From CAVAWX01 sp963592385 (lineage in GTDB: Bacteria; Actinomycetota; Coriobacteriia; Coriobacteriales; QAMH01): 37,604 nucleotides of DNA. The notes beneath the pieces are model-generated. The model was not told where the DNA came from. It did no database searches and saw only the letters and a list, made by a program, of their open reading frames with translations. The stretch lies in NCBI GenBank assembly GCA_963592385.1, contig CAVAWX010000007.1, positions 1 to 37,604 of the forward strand, in the 5' to 3' direction. The translations under genes were made by a program, and so were the position numbers. Within the stretch, counting starts at the first letter, position 1. The number at the start of each line of letters is the position of its first letter. Shown piece by piece: positions 19,949 to 27,504 of the stretch.

Positions 19949-20809
19949 ATGGAAGCAAAAGACGTTGCGAATGTCGAGGCCGCTGCGCACGAGATGCGCG
20001 TCGACATCGTGAAGATGCTCGCCGCCGCGGGCAGCGGGCACCCGGGCGGATCGCTTTCCGCCGCCGAGATCGTCGCGGCCCTCTATTTCGGGGGCGTGAT
20101 GCGCCACAGCGCAGACGACGCGCACGACCCCCTGCGCGACCGCTTCGTCCTCTCCAAGGGGCATGCCGCGCCCGTGCTCTACGCGGCGCTGGCCGAGGCC
20201 GGCTATTTCCCCAAAGACGAGCTGGCCACCCTGCGCAAGCTGCACTCTAGGCTGCAGGGCCACCCGGACAGCAAGAAGCTGCCGGGCGTCGAGGTCTCCA
20301 CGGGCTCGCTCGGGCAGGGGCTTTCCATCTGCTGCGGCCTTGCGCTGGGGCTGCGCCTGGACGCGCGCGCAGAAGGCGAGCACGTGCTGCCGCCGCGCGT
20401 CTTCACTCTCATGGGCGACGGCGAGATTGAGGAAGGCCAGGTCTGGGAGGCGGCGATGTTTGCCGCGCATTACGGGCTGGACAACCTCGTCGCCATCGTG
20501 GACCACAACGCGCTGCAGATCGACGGCGACGTCTACGAGGTGGGCGGCCTCAACGACATCGTGGCGAAGTTCGCGGCGTTCGGCTGGCAGACCATCGAGG
20601 TCGAAGACGGCAACGACGCGGCCGCCGTGCTGCGCGCCCTGGCCGCCGCCTGCGCCTTGCGGGGCAAGGGAAAGCCGGTCGCCGTCGTGGCGCACACGGT
20701 GAAGGGCAAGGGCGTGTCGTTCATGGAAAACCAGGCGGGCTGGCACGGCAAGGCCCCGAACGCGGAGCAGGCAGCCGAGGCGCTTGCCGAGCTCGAGGGG
20801 GAGGAGTAG
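19949..20809 (+). CDS. transketolase, N-terminal subunit
   Basis: This is the thiamine-diphosphate-binding half of a split transketolase, 286 residues. Transketolase moves two-carbon units between sugar phosphates in the non-oxidative pentose phosphate pathway. It has GSGHPGGSLSAAE near residue 29, SKGHAAPVLYA, STGSLGQGLS, and the cofactor motif GDGEIEEGQVWEAAM ending in DHN. The KGKGVSFME segment and the GWHGKAPN end are typical of the N-terminal subunit. The start is ATG with GAGG upstream. The C-terminal subunit begins two bases after its stop, so translational coupling of an equimolar complex is expected. Split transketolases are common in archaea, clostridia and Coriobacteriia. Confidence 0.95.
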   Translation: MEAKDVANVEAAAHEMRVDIVKMLAAAGSGHPGGSLSAAEIVAALYFGGVMRHSADDAHDPLRDRFVLSKGHAAPVLYAALAEAGYFPKDELATLRKLHSRLQGHPDSKKLPGVEVSTGSLGQGLSICCGLALGLRLDARAEGEHVLPPRVFTLMGDGEIEEGQVWEAAMFAAHYGLDNLVAIVDHNALQIDGDVYEVGGLNDIVAKFAAFGWQTIEVEDGNDAAAVLRALAAACALRGKGKPVAVVAHTVKGKGVSFMENQAGWHGKAPNAEQAAEALAELEGEE

Positions 20810-20811
20810 CC

Positions 20812-21840
20812 ATGGCGGCGCAGGACAGCAGGCCGGCGCAGGCGACGCGCGCGGGATACGGCGAGACCTTGGTCGAGCTGGTCGCGGAAGGGCTCGACAT
20901 CATGGCCGTCGAGGCGGACCTCTCGGGCTCGACCACCACGGCAAAGCTCGGGGCGGCGCATCCGGACCGCCTCGTGAACGTCGGCATCGCCGAGCAGAAC
21001 ATGATCGACGTGGCCGCCGGCCTCGCGCTCGCGGGCAAGACGGTGTTCACGGGCAGCTTCGCGGCCTTCGGCACGGGGCGCTGCTACGACCAGATACGCA
21101 ACACGGTGTGCTACGCGGGCCTCGACGTGAAGGTCGCGCCCACGCACTCCGGGGTCACGGTGGGGCCGGATGGCGGCAGCCACCAGATGCTCGAGGACGT
21201 GAGCCTCATGCGCGGCCTGCCCGGCATGAACGTGCTCGTGCCGGCGGACTACTGGTCGGCCAAGCGCGCCATACGCATCGCGGCCACCACCCCGGGGCCT
21301 TTCTACGTCCGCCTCGGCCGCGCGAAGGTGCCGCAGATCTACGGGCCGGGCGACACCTTCGAGCTGGGGCGCTCGTATGTCCTGCGCAGCGGCACCGACG
21401 TCACGCTCGTGGCAGGCGGCGTCGAGGTGGCCCAGGCGCTCGGCGCGGCGGAGCTTCTGGCGGCCGACGGCATCGACGCCGAAGTCATCGTGGCCCAAGC
21501 GCTCGGCGCGGCGGAGCTTCTGGCGGCCGACGGCATCGACGCCGAAGTCATCGACGTGTTCAGCGTCAAGCCCTTCGACAAGGAGACCTTGCTGGCCAGC
21601 GTGGCCAAGACCGGCTGCGTCGTCACCTGCGAGGAGCACTCGACGGTGGGCGGCCTGGGCTCGGCGGTGGCCGACATCGTGGGCGAGAACTGCCCCGTCC
21701 CGCTCGAGCGCGTGGGCGTGCGCGACGCGTTCGGCACGAGCGGCGAGCCCGACGAGCTCTTGCGCGAGTACGGGCTGGACGCGGCGGGCATCGCCTGCAA
21801 GGCGCGCAGCGCGGTCGAACGAAAGAAATCCCGGCTTTGA
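20812..21840 (+). CDS. transketolase, C-terminal subunit, with an internal 21-residue duplication
   Basis: This is the partner subunit (342 residues), carrying the pyrimidine-binding domain and the C-terminal domain. The catalytic Glu lies in NVGIAEQNMIDVAAG. DGGSHQMLEDV and the PGPFYVRLGR segment follow. The C-terminal domain then contains VAQALGAAELLAADGIDAEV twice in succession (residues 206-226 and 227-247) where homologues have one copy. At DNA level this is a 63-bp direct duplication differing at one silent base. It adds an extra helix-strand unit to the Rossmann-like third domain and might disturb folding or loop out. The start is ATG with GGGGGAGGAG upstream. The stop overlaps a probable ftsE promoter. 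Confidence 0.95.
   Translation: MAAQDSRPAQATRAGYGETLVELVAEGLDIMAVEADLSGSTTTAKLGAAHPDRLVNVGIAEQNMIDVAAGLALAGKTVFTGSFAAFGTGRCYDQIRNTVCYAGLDVKVAPTHSGVTVGPDGGSHQMLEDVSLMRGLPGMNVLVPADYWSAKRAIRIAATTPGPFYVRLGRAKVPQIYGPGDTFELGRSYVLRSGTDVTLVAGGVEVAQALGAAELLAADGIDAEVIVAQALGAAELLAADGIDAEVIDVFSVKPFDKETLLASVAKTGCVVTCEEHSTVGGLGSAVADIVGENCPVPLERVGVRDAFGTSGEPDELLREYGLDAAGIACKARSAVERKKSRL
21427..21552. repeat. 63-bp in-frame tandem duplication inside the transketolase C-terminal subunit
   Basis: The units are 21427-21489 and 21490-21552. The only difference is a G-to-A change in a Gln codon (CAG at copy 1, CAA at copy 2), giving 62 of 63 identical. Confidence 0.97.
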
Positions 21841-21846
21841 TACAAT
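21838..21846 (+). promoter_or_regulatory. extended -10 promoter for ftsE-ftsX
   Basis: TGATACAAT is a TGn-extended -10 (TACAAT at 21841-21846) that includes the transketolase stop codon. It lies 48 bases before the ftsE GTG. Confidence 0.4.
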
Positions 21847-21893
21847 GACGCATTGGCCAGACGAAAAACGCAGCAACCGATCGAGGTGAGCGA

Positions 21894-22847
21894 GTGGCGA
21901 TATTCGGAAAACAACAACAGGGGGCGCACGGCAGGCATGCCGCGCAACCCGGACGGGCGCCCGCGCGTGGCGCCGCCCAGCAGTCTGGGCGGACGACCTT
22001 CGCCGAGAAGGCCCGTCAGGCGGCCGCGCGCCAGCAAAGCGCCGCGCAGCGCCAGCAGGGCTCCATGGGCGACATGGCGCCCGCCACGGAGGCGACCGGT
22101 TCGTACGCGGACTTGGCCGGCCAGGACATGCAGGGCCGCAAGCTCGGGCCCGTCGTCATCTCCCTTCGCCACGTGACGAAGGTCTACCCCGCCCAGCCCA
22201 AGCGTCCGGCTCTCGCGGACCTCACCCTCGACATACGCGCGGGCGAGTTCCTCTTCCTCGTCGGGCATTCCGGCTCGGGCAAATCCACCTTCATCCGCAT
22301 GCTCAACCGCGAGATCGTGCCCACCTCCGGCGAGCTGATCGTCGCGGGCGAGAACCTGCGCACCATCCGCAACTGGCGCATCCCCTACCTGCGGCGCAAC
22401 GTCGGCTGCGTGTTCCAGGACTTCAAGCTGCTCCCCAACAAGACGGCCTTTGAAAACGTCGCCTTCGCGCTGGAGGTCATCGGCAAGTCCCGCCACGTCA
22501 TCCAGACGCAGGTGCCCGAGGCGCTGCGCCTCGTCGGCCTGGAGGAGAAGATGGACAAGCTGCCCGACCAGCTCTCCGGCGGCGAGCAGCAGCGCGTCTC
22601 CATCGCGCGTTCCATTGTGAACCGCCCGCCGCTGCTCATCTGCGACGAGCCCACGGGCAACCTCGACCCGCAGACCTCGCTCGGCATCATGCGCCTGCTC
22701 GAGCGCATCAACCGCACGGGCACCACGGTGCTGGTGGCCACGCACGACCGCGAGATGGTCGACCAGATGCGCCGGCGCGTGCTCGCCTTGGAAAACGGCG
22801 TGCTCGTGCGCGATCAGAAGAAGGGGGTCTACGGCTACGATGTCTAA
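21894..22847 (+). CDS. ftsE: cell division ATP-binding protein FtsE with an N-terminal extension
   Basis: FtsE is the ATPase of the FtsEX complex, which couples the division ring to peptidoglycan hydrolases across the membrane. The ABC core starts at about residue 86 (VVISLRHVTKVYP). It has Walker A GHSGSGKST, signature LSGGEQQR, Walker B LLICDEPTGNLDP and the H-loop ATHD. The core matches FtsE (about 230 residues), but 85 Gln/Ala/Arg-rich residues precede it. GTG at 21894 is the best-supported start (GAGGTGA upstream). Internal ATGs at residues 58, 61 and 79 would shorten the extension but have weaker sites. The last eight bases overlap ftsX, which indicates translational coupling. Confidence 0.93.
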   Translation: MAIFGKQQQGAHGRHAAQPGRAPARGAAQQSGRTTFAEKARQAAARQQSAAQRQQGSMGDMAPATEATGSYADLAGQDMQGRKLGPVVISLRHVTKVYPAQPKRPALADLTLDIRAGEFLFLVGHSGSGKSTFIRMLNREIVPTSGELIVAGENLRTIRNWRIPYLRRNVGCVFQDFKLLPNKTAFENVAFALEVIGKSRHVIQTQVPEALRLVGLEEKMDKLPDQLSGGEQQRVSIARSIVNRPPLLICDEPTGNLDPQTSLGIMRLLERINRTGTTVLVATHDREMVDQMRRRVLALENGVLVRDQKKGVYGYDV

Positions 22848-23763
22848 GATTCTCTATTTCCTCAAAGAGTCCGTCATCAGCTCGCGCCGCAACCTCGGCA
22901 CGACCATCGGCGGCATAGTCACGATTTTCCTCGCGCTGCTCATGGTCGGCCTGGCCATCATGATGTCGATCATGATCGGCAACGTCGCCACCTCGTTCGA
23001 AAACGAGATCAGCGTGCGCCTCTACATCTCCGACGACGCCTCCGACGAGCAGATCCAGAAGTTCACCACGTACTTGAACTCGCTGAAATCCGACGAGGGC
23101 AACGTCGCCGAGGTCGAGTTCAAGGACAAGGACGCCGTGCTGAAGGACTTCCAGGCGCAGACGACGAACAACCCCGACATCGTCAACCAGCTCGACGGCA
23201 ACCCGCTGCCGCGCACCTACGTGCTCACCTTGCGCGACACGCAGAAGGTGCAGCAGACCGTGGACAAGGTGCTGGCCAACGAGACCTTCAAGTCCATCGC
23301 CGACAACGCCGACGACCCGTCGGATTCGGTGAAATACGGCCAGGACACGGTCGAGAAGCTGTTCAGGGTCACGAACCTCGTGCGCTACGGGTGCGCCGTC
23401 GCGGTCATCCTGCTCATCTTCATCTCGCTCGTGTTCTTGAACAACACGATCCGTCTGGCCATCCTGGCGCGCCGCCGCGAGATCTCCATCATGCGGCTCG
23501 TAGGCGCGTCCAACGGCTTCATCCGCGGGCCGTTCCTCATGGAGGGCGCGCTGCAGGCGCTGGTGGGCGCGATCTTCGCCATCATCGCCATCGCGTGCAT
23601 ACGCGCGTTCGCGATGCCCAGCTTGGAGAACTTCGTGCAGTTCCTGCCCCTCACGATCGAAGAGGGCGCCTACGGCATGATCTACTTCATCCTCATCATC
23701 GGCGGCATCCTCATCGGCATGTTGGGGTCGGCCATCGCGATGCGGCGCTACCTGAAGGTCTGA
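22840..23763 (+). CDS. ftsX: cell division membrane protein FtsX
   Basis: FtsX is the permease-like partner of FtsE, 307 residues. A short cytoplasmic N terminus leads to membrane helix 1 (about 21-48). An extracellular domain of about 130 residues (SVRLYISDDASDEQ onward) follows; in other bacteria this domain contacts cell wall hydrolases or their activators. Three helices come next, at about 186-206, 236-258 and 278-300. The cytoplasmic loop RRREISIMRLVGASNGFIRGPF between helices 2 and 3 is the typical coupling region to FtsE. The ATG overlaps the end of ftsE (ATGTCTAA). A strong hairpin terminator follows 23 bases after the stop. Confidence 0.95.
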   Translation: MSKILYFLKESVISSRRNLGTTIGGIVTIFLALLMVGLAIMMSIMIGNVATSFENEISVRLYISDDASDEQIQKFTTYLNSLKSDEGNVAEVEFKDKDAVLKDFQAQTTNNPDIVNQLDGNPLPRTYVLTLRDTQKVQQTVDKVLANETFKSIADNADDPSDSVKYGQDTVEKLFRVTNLVRYGCAVAVILLIFISLVFLNNTIRLAILARRREISIMRLVGASNGFIRGPFLMEGALQALVGAIFAIIAIACIRAFAMPSLENFVQFLPLTIEEGAYGMIYFILIIGGILIGMLGSAIAMRRYLKV

Positions 23764-23786
23764 GGGCTTTCGGGCTTCGGCACGAC

Positions 23787-23829
23787 GGCGCGCCCGCTTG
23801 CTAGCGCTTGCGGGTGCGCCTGTTTGTAT
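23787..23829 (+). terminator. rho-independent terminator after ftsX
   Basis: GGCGCGCCCGC (23787-23797) and GCGGGTGCGCC (23810-23820) form an 11-bp stem with one G-U pair and a 12-base loop, followed by the T-rich TGTTTGTAT. Confidence 0.6.
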
Positions 23830-23839
23830 ATGGTAAAAG
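23827..23839 (+). promoter_or_regulatory. -10 region for eno
   Basis: TATATG (23827-23832) and a TGn-type TGGTAAAAG (23831-23839) overlap just after the ftsX terminator, about 65 bases before the eno ATG. The same TGGTAAAAG occurs before the HEAT-like gene. Either could be the -10. Confidence 0.3.
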
Positions 23840-23901
23840 GCATGGGCGCGGCGGCGTTTCGCGTGCGCGGCGGACATGCCCTTCAAGGAAAGGCGGCAGC
23901 C

Positions 23902-25194
23902 ATGAGCCAGATTGTGGACGTGTACGGACGCGAGGTCCTCGACTCGCGCGGGAACCCGACGGTGGAGGTCGAGGTCGTGCTCGACGACGGCTCCTTCGGC
24001 CGCGCGACGGTGCCTTCCGGCGCCTCCACGGGCCAGTTCGAGGCCGTCGAGCTGCGCGACGGCGACGAGGGCCGCTACTGCGGCAAGGGTGTCGAGCAGG
24101 CCGTGGCGCACGTGAACGAGGAGATCGCCGATGCGCTGATCGGGATGGACGCGTGCAACCAGCGCGAGGTGGACGCCGTGCTGCTCGCCCTCGACGGCAC
24201 GGACAACAAGGGCGAGCTGGGCGCGAACGCGATTCTGGGCACCTCGCTGGCCGTGGCCCGGGCGGGCGCCGAGAGCTGCGAGCTGACGCTGTACAGCTAC
24301 ATCGGCGGCGTGAACGGGCACCTGCTGCCCACGCCGATGATGAACGTGTTGAACGGCGGCGCGCACGCCGACAACAACGTGGACTTCCAGGAGTTCATGA
24401 TCATGCCCGTGGGCGCGTCCAGCTTCAAGGAGGCGCTGCGCTGGTGCGCCGAGATTTACCACACGCTGAAGGGCGTGATCAAGGAGAAGGGCTATTCGAC
24501 GGGCGTGGGCGACGAGGGCGGCTTTGCGCCGAACCTGTCCAGCAACGAAGAGCCCCTGCAGCTGCTCGTCGAGGCCTGCGAGAAGGCGGGGTATGCGCCG
24601 GGCGAGCAGATCCGCTTCGCCATGGATCCCGCGTCCACCGAGTTCTACGACGCGGAGGCGGGCACCTACGTGCTGGCCGGCGAGGGCAAGACCTTCACCA
24701 GCGAGCAGATGGTCGACTACTGGGAGCAGCTGGTGGACAAGTACCCCATCGTCTCGCTCGAAGACGGCATGGCCGAAGAGGACTGGGACGGCTGGAAACT
24801 CCTCACCGAGCGCATCGGGGACCGCGTGCAGCTCGTGGGCGACGACCTGTTCGTGACGAACGCCGCACGCCTGCAAAAGGGCATCGACCTGGGCGTGGCC
24901 AACGCTATCCTGATCAAGGTGAACCAGATCGGCAGCCTGACCGAGACGCTCGACACGATCGAGCTGGCGAAGACCCACGGCTACACCTGTGTGGTCAGCC
25001 ATCGCTCCGGCGAGACCGAGGACACGACCATCGCGGATCTGGCGGTGGCGGTGAACGCGGGGCAGATCAAGACCGGCGCGCCGTGCCGCACGGACCGCGT
25101 CGCGAAGTACAACCAGCTCATCCGCATCGAAGAGGAGCTGGGCGCGACGGCGGACTACGCCGGCAACGACGCGTTCTACAGCATCCACGCGTAA
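23902..25194 (+). CDS. eno: enolase
   Basis: Enolase converts 2-phosphoglycerate to phosphoenolpyruvate in glycolysis. The 430-residue length matches the family. It opens with EVLDSRGNPTVEVEV and has the SGASTGQFEAVELRDG loop. The metal ligands lie in the FAMDPAST, SLEDGMAEEDWDG and LVGDDLFVTN segments, and the catalytic Lys is in LIKVNQIG. The signature VSHRSGETEDTTIADLAV is complete. The ATG at 23902 follows AAGGAAAGG; an in-frame upstream extension begins inside the promoter and is rejected. The DivIC/FtsB-like gene begins 24 bases downstream, the usual actinobacterial eno-divIC arrangement. Confidence 0.98.
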   Translation: MSQIVDVYGREVLDSRGNPTVEVEVVLDDGSFGRATVPSGASTGQFEAVELRDGDEGRYCGKGVEQAVAHVNEEIADALIGMDACNQREVDAVLLALDGTDNKGELGANAILGTSLAVARAGAESCELTLYSYIGGVNGHLLPTPMMNVLNGGAHADNNVDFQEFMIMPVGASSFKEALRWCAEIYHTLKGVIKEKGYSTGVGDEGGFAPNLSSNEEPLQLLVEACEKAGYAPGEQIRFAMDPASTEFYDAEAGTYVLAGEGKTFTSEQMVDYWEQLVDKYPIVSLEDGMAEEDWDGWKLLTERIGDRVQLVGDDLFVTNAARLQKGIDLGVANAILIKVNQIGSLTETLDTIELAKTHGYTCVVSHRSGETEDTTIADLAVAVNAGQIKTGAPCRTDRVAKYNQLIRIEEELGATADYAGNDAFYSIHA

Positions 25195-25218
25195 GCTGGG
25201 CGCCGAGGCGTGGTGTAG

Positions 25219-26136
25219 GTGGCGGCTGCGAGAAAACCGAGCAAGAGGCGCAAGCCCTCGAAGGATGTGAAGAAGGCTGCGGGGGCGAGCGCGGGCGCGG
25301 GAGCTGGCGTGGCGGCTGCTGCGGGCGCGACGGCGGCGAAAGGAGCTGCGGCGCAGAGTGCGGGAGTGAGCGCAGCGGCAAGTGCGGGAGCGGCCTCGGA
25401 AGGGGCAGCTCCCGCAAGCGCGGTGGCGCCTCCAACAGGGGGCGCGGCGGAAAACGCGGCGAGTGCTGCGACGGGCGCGGCGAAAGGCGCGGCGCAGGCC
25501 GCAACGGGCGCCATGAAACCGGGCACAGAGGGGGCCGCGTCGGAATTCACGAAAGAAACCGGCAAAGGGGCTGGTGAAGAGCCCGGCGCCAAGGCCGGCA
25601 CAGCATCCGGCACATCCGCCGCCACGCGCAAGCCGCAGGGGCGCAAGAAGCAGAAATCCCGCGAGAAGAAGCGCGAGAAAAAACAGGAGAAAAAGCGGGA
25701 GAAAAAGAAGAAGCGGCAAGAGAAGAAGAAGGCGAAGAAGGAGAAGGGCGACCCGACGCGCCGCCGCTTCGTCGTCGTCGGGGGCATCGTCGTCGTGCTC
25801 GTGTGCGTGGGGCTGCTGTATCCGGCTGGGCGCACCTACTATGAGTCCGTGCGTACCGACCAGCGCAGCGCCGCGCAGCTCGCGGCGATAGAGGCGCGCA
25901 ACGCCGAGATCCAGCGCCAAAACGACTATCTTCAGACCGACGAGGGCATCGAGGACCAGGCGCGCAAAGAGGGAGGATACGTGCGCGAGGGCGAGGAAGG
26001 CGTCGTCATCACCAACGGCGACGGCTCGACGGACAGGAACACGAAACTGCCCGACCAGGTGAATCTCGACCAGATACACGCGCCGCACACGTGGTATTAC
26101 GATATTCTGGACACGTTCTTTTTCGTGCACGTCTGA
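25219..26136 (+). CDS. septum formation initiator (DivIC/FtsB-like) with a long low-complexity N terminus
   Basis: This is a bitopic division protein of 305 residues, probably part of the FtsQLB/DivIB-FtsL-DivIC complex at the septum. Residues 1-140 are Ala/Gly-rich. Residues 140-180 are almost pure Lys/Arg/Glu/Gln. A single membrane helix covers about 184-205 (FVVVGGIVVVLVCVGLLYP). A short extracellular coiled coil (QLAAIEARNAEIQRQNDYL) and the DivIC-type EDQARKEGGYVREGE motif follow. The start is GTG with a weak GAGG site. Position directly after eno supports the assignment. The cytoplasmic part is far longer than in most FtsB/DivIC proteins (about 100-200 residues in total). No gene symbol is given because FtsB and DivIC cannot be separated here. 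Confidence 0.85.
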   Translation: MAAARKPSKRRKPSKDVKKAAGASAGAGAGVAAAAGATAAKGAAAQSAGVSAAASAGAASEGAAPASAVAPPTGGAAENAASAATGAAKGAAQAATGAMKPGTEGAASEFTKETGKGAGEEPGAKAGTASGTSAATRKPQGRKKQKSREKKREKKQEKKREKKKKRQEKKKAKKEKGDPTRRRFVVVGGIVVVLVCVGLLYPAGRTYYESVRTDQRSAAQLAAIEARNAEIQRQNDYLQTDEGIEDQARKEGGYVREGEEGVVITNGDGSTDRNTKLPDQVNLDQIHAPHTWYYDILDTFFFVHV

Positions 26137-26285
26137 TGCCGGGCGAACGGGCGCATTGCCGTGCGTTGTGCGGACGCGGCGAGTGAGCGCGCTGCATTGT
26201 CCGTGCTTGTGCGCCGGCGTGAAGCGATGCGGCGCTTGCCGTGTGCGAAGACGAAGGACGCGGCAAGCGGCATGCATGACATGTG

Positions 26286-26291
26286 TAGCAT
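26286..26291 (+). promoter_or_regulatory. -10 element for tRNA-Leu(TAA)
   Basis: TAGCAT lies about 18 bases before the mature tRNA 5' end. No -35 is visible. Confidence 0.25.
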
Positions 26292-26309
26292 GGACGGCAT
26301 GGATGATGC

Positions 26310-26394
26310 GGGGGTGTGGCGGAATCGGCAGACGCAGCGGACTTAAAATCCGCCGCCGCAAGGCATGTGGGTTCGAACCCCACCACCCCTACCA
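26310..26394 (+). tRNA. tRNA-Leu (anticodon TAA), CCA encoded
   Basis: This is an 85-base class II tRNA. The acceptor stem is GGGGGTG with CACCCCT (the first pair is G-U). The anticodon stem GCGGA/TCCGC encloses CTTAAAA (anticodon TAA). A variable arm, the T arm GTGGGTTCGAACCCCAC and the encoded CCA follow. It decodes UUA, which must be very rare in this GC-rich genome, and UUG by wobble. Confidence 0.97.
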
Positions 26395-26452
26395 CGCACA
26401 CGTGAGCCGCGGAACCCTTGCCGTTTAAATCGGCCAACAAAAGGAGGCGCAC

Positions 26453-27238
26453 ATGACGGCGACCCTGAGAGACTGCATCTACGGCCAGGCCGTCGGCGAC
26501 GCGCTCGGCGTGCCGTACGAGTTCATGACGCGCGGCACCTTCGAATGCGCGGGCATGGTCGGCCACGGCACGCACAACCAGCCGGCCGGCACATGGAGCG
26601 ACGACACCTCCATGGCCCTCGCCATCTGCGACAGCTATCGCGCACTTGGGCGCATCGACACCGCGGACATCCGCGCGAAGTTCCTCGCGTGGTACAGCGA
26701 AGACGCCTACACCTGCGATTGCCTCTTCGACATCGGCAACGCGACGGTGGCCGCCCTGCGCGGCGGCTGCGGCCTGTCCGGGGAGCGCGACAACGGCAAC
26801 GGCTCGCTCATGCGCACCGTCCCGCTGGCCTTCACCGACGCGACCGACGACGAGGTCCGCGCCGTCTCGGCCATCACCCACGCGCACGCCACCTCCACCG
26901 AGGCGTGCGTCCGCATGGTCCGCGCCGCCCGCGCCCTAATCGAGGGCGGGCATCCCCGCGAGGTCGCCGCGGACTACGTCGACGTGGACGCGCCCGAGGA
27001 CGAGATCGCGTCGAGCGGCTACGTGCTCGACACCTTCACGGCGGCGCTGTGGTGCCTCGCCAACACGGGCGACTACGCCGAGTGCGTGCTCGAGGCTGTC
27101 AACCTCGGAGACGACACCGACACCACCGGCGCCGTGGCGGGGGCGCTGGCGGGGATCGTCTATGGCGCCGCGTCCATTCCCGATGAATGGCTCTCCGCCC
27201 TCAGGGGGCGCGAGGTGATCGAGGGCTGCCTGTTCTAG
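26453..27238 (+). CDS. ADP-ribosylglycohydrolase family protein
   Basis: This is a 261-residue member of the ARH/DraG fold, enzymes that remove ADP-ribose from proteins, nucleic acids or small molecules with the help of two magnesium ions. The metal sites are present: the N-terminal GQAVGDALGVPYEF Asp, WSDDTSM (D50, D51, T52) and the C-terminal NLGDDTDTTGAVAGALAG (D220, D221, D223). GNGSLMR is the substrate-loop motif. The start is ATG with a strong AAAAGGAGG upstream. It stands alone after the tRNA, with no ADP-ribosyltransferase or macrodomain gene beside it, so the substrate is unknown. DraG-type control of nitrogenase is unlikely in this context. Confidence 0.92.
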   Translation: MTATLRDCIYGQAVGDALGVPYEFMTRGTFECAGMVGHGTHNQPAGTWSDDTSMALAICDSYRALGRIDTADIRAKFLAWYSEDAYTCDCLFDIGNATVAALRGGCGLSGERDNGNGSLMRTVPLAFTDATDDEVRAVSAITHAHATSTEACVRMVRAARALIEGGHPREVAADYVDVDAPEDEIASSGYVLDTFTAALWCLANTGDYAECVLEAVNLGDDTDTTGAVAGALAGIVYGAASIPDEWLSALRGREVIEGCLF

Positions 27239-27282
27239 GGGCGCCCGATGCCCTCGACACACGGGACGTCATTGCGGGGCCG

Positions 27283-27370
27283 CAAAGGTCGGGATTTTTG
27301 TAATCTCGCGGGGTTTCAAAGGTCGGGATTTTTGTATATTTCAGGCAGTTGAAAGGCCGGTATTTTTGTA
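27283..27370. repeat. three 20-bp direct repeats at exact 34-bp period upstream of rmuC
   Basis: CAAAGGTCGGGATTTTTGTA occurs at 27283-27302 and, identically, at 27317-27336. A variant, GAAAGGCCGGTATTTTTGTA, lies at 27351-27370. The spacers are 14 bases each and unrelated apart from a GCGGGG tract before the first two copies. The T-rich ends stand out in a GC-rich window. The array lies between the ADP-ribosylglycohydrolase and rmuC, about 135 bases before the rmuC ATG. Confidence 0.9.
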
Positions 27371-27504
27371 TCGCAGCAGGTAGTTGATGGTGTAAGGCAG
27401 GATGCGGGCATGGCGTGTCCGGGGCCGGTGCTATTCTTGCGCGCAGGTGCAACGCGGCCTTCCCCGCCCGCGCATTTTCAGGCCTAGCAATTGGAGGTTT
27501 TACC

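Noticed and set aside
26281..26452. Integration site (att) for a mobile element at tRNA-Leu(TAA)
   Set aside because: No integrase, no direct repeat of the tRNA 3' end downstream within the window, and the next gene is a normal chromosomal-type gene.
27283..27370. CRISPR array
   Set aside because: Only three 20-bp repeats with 14-bp spacers and no cas genes; spacer and repeat lengths are outside known ranges.
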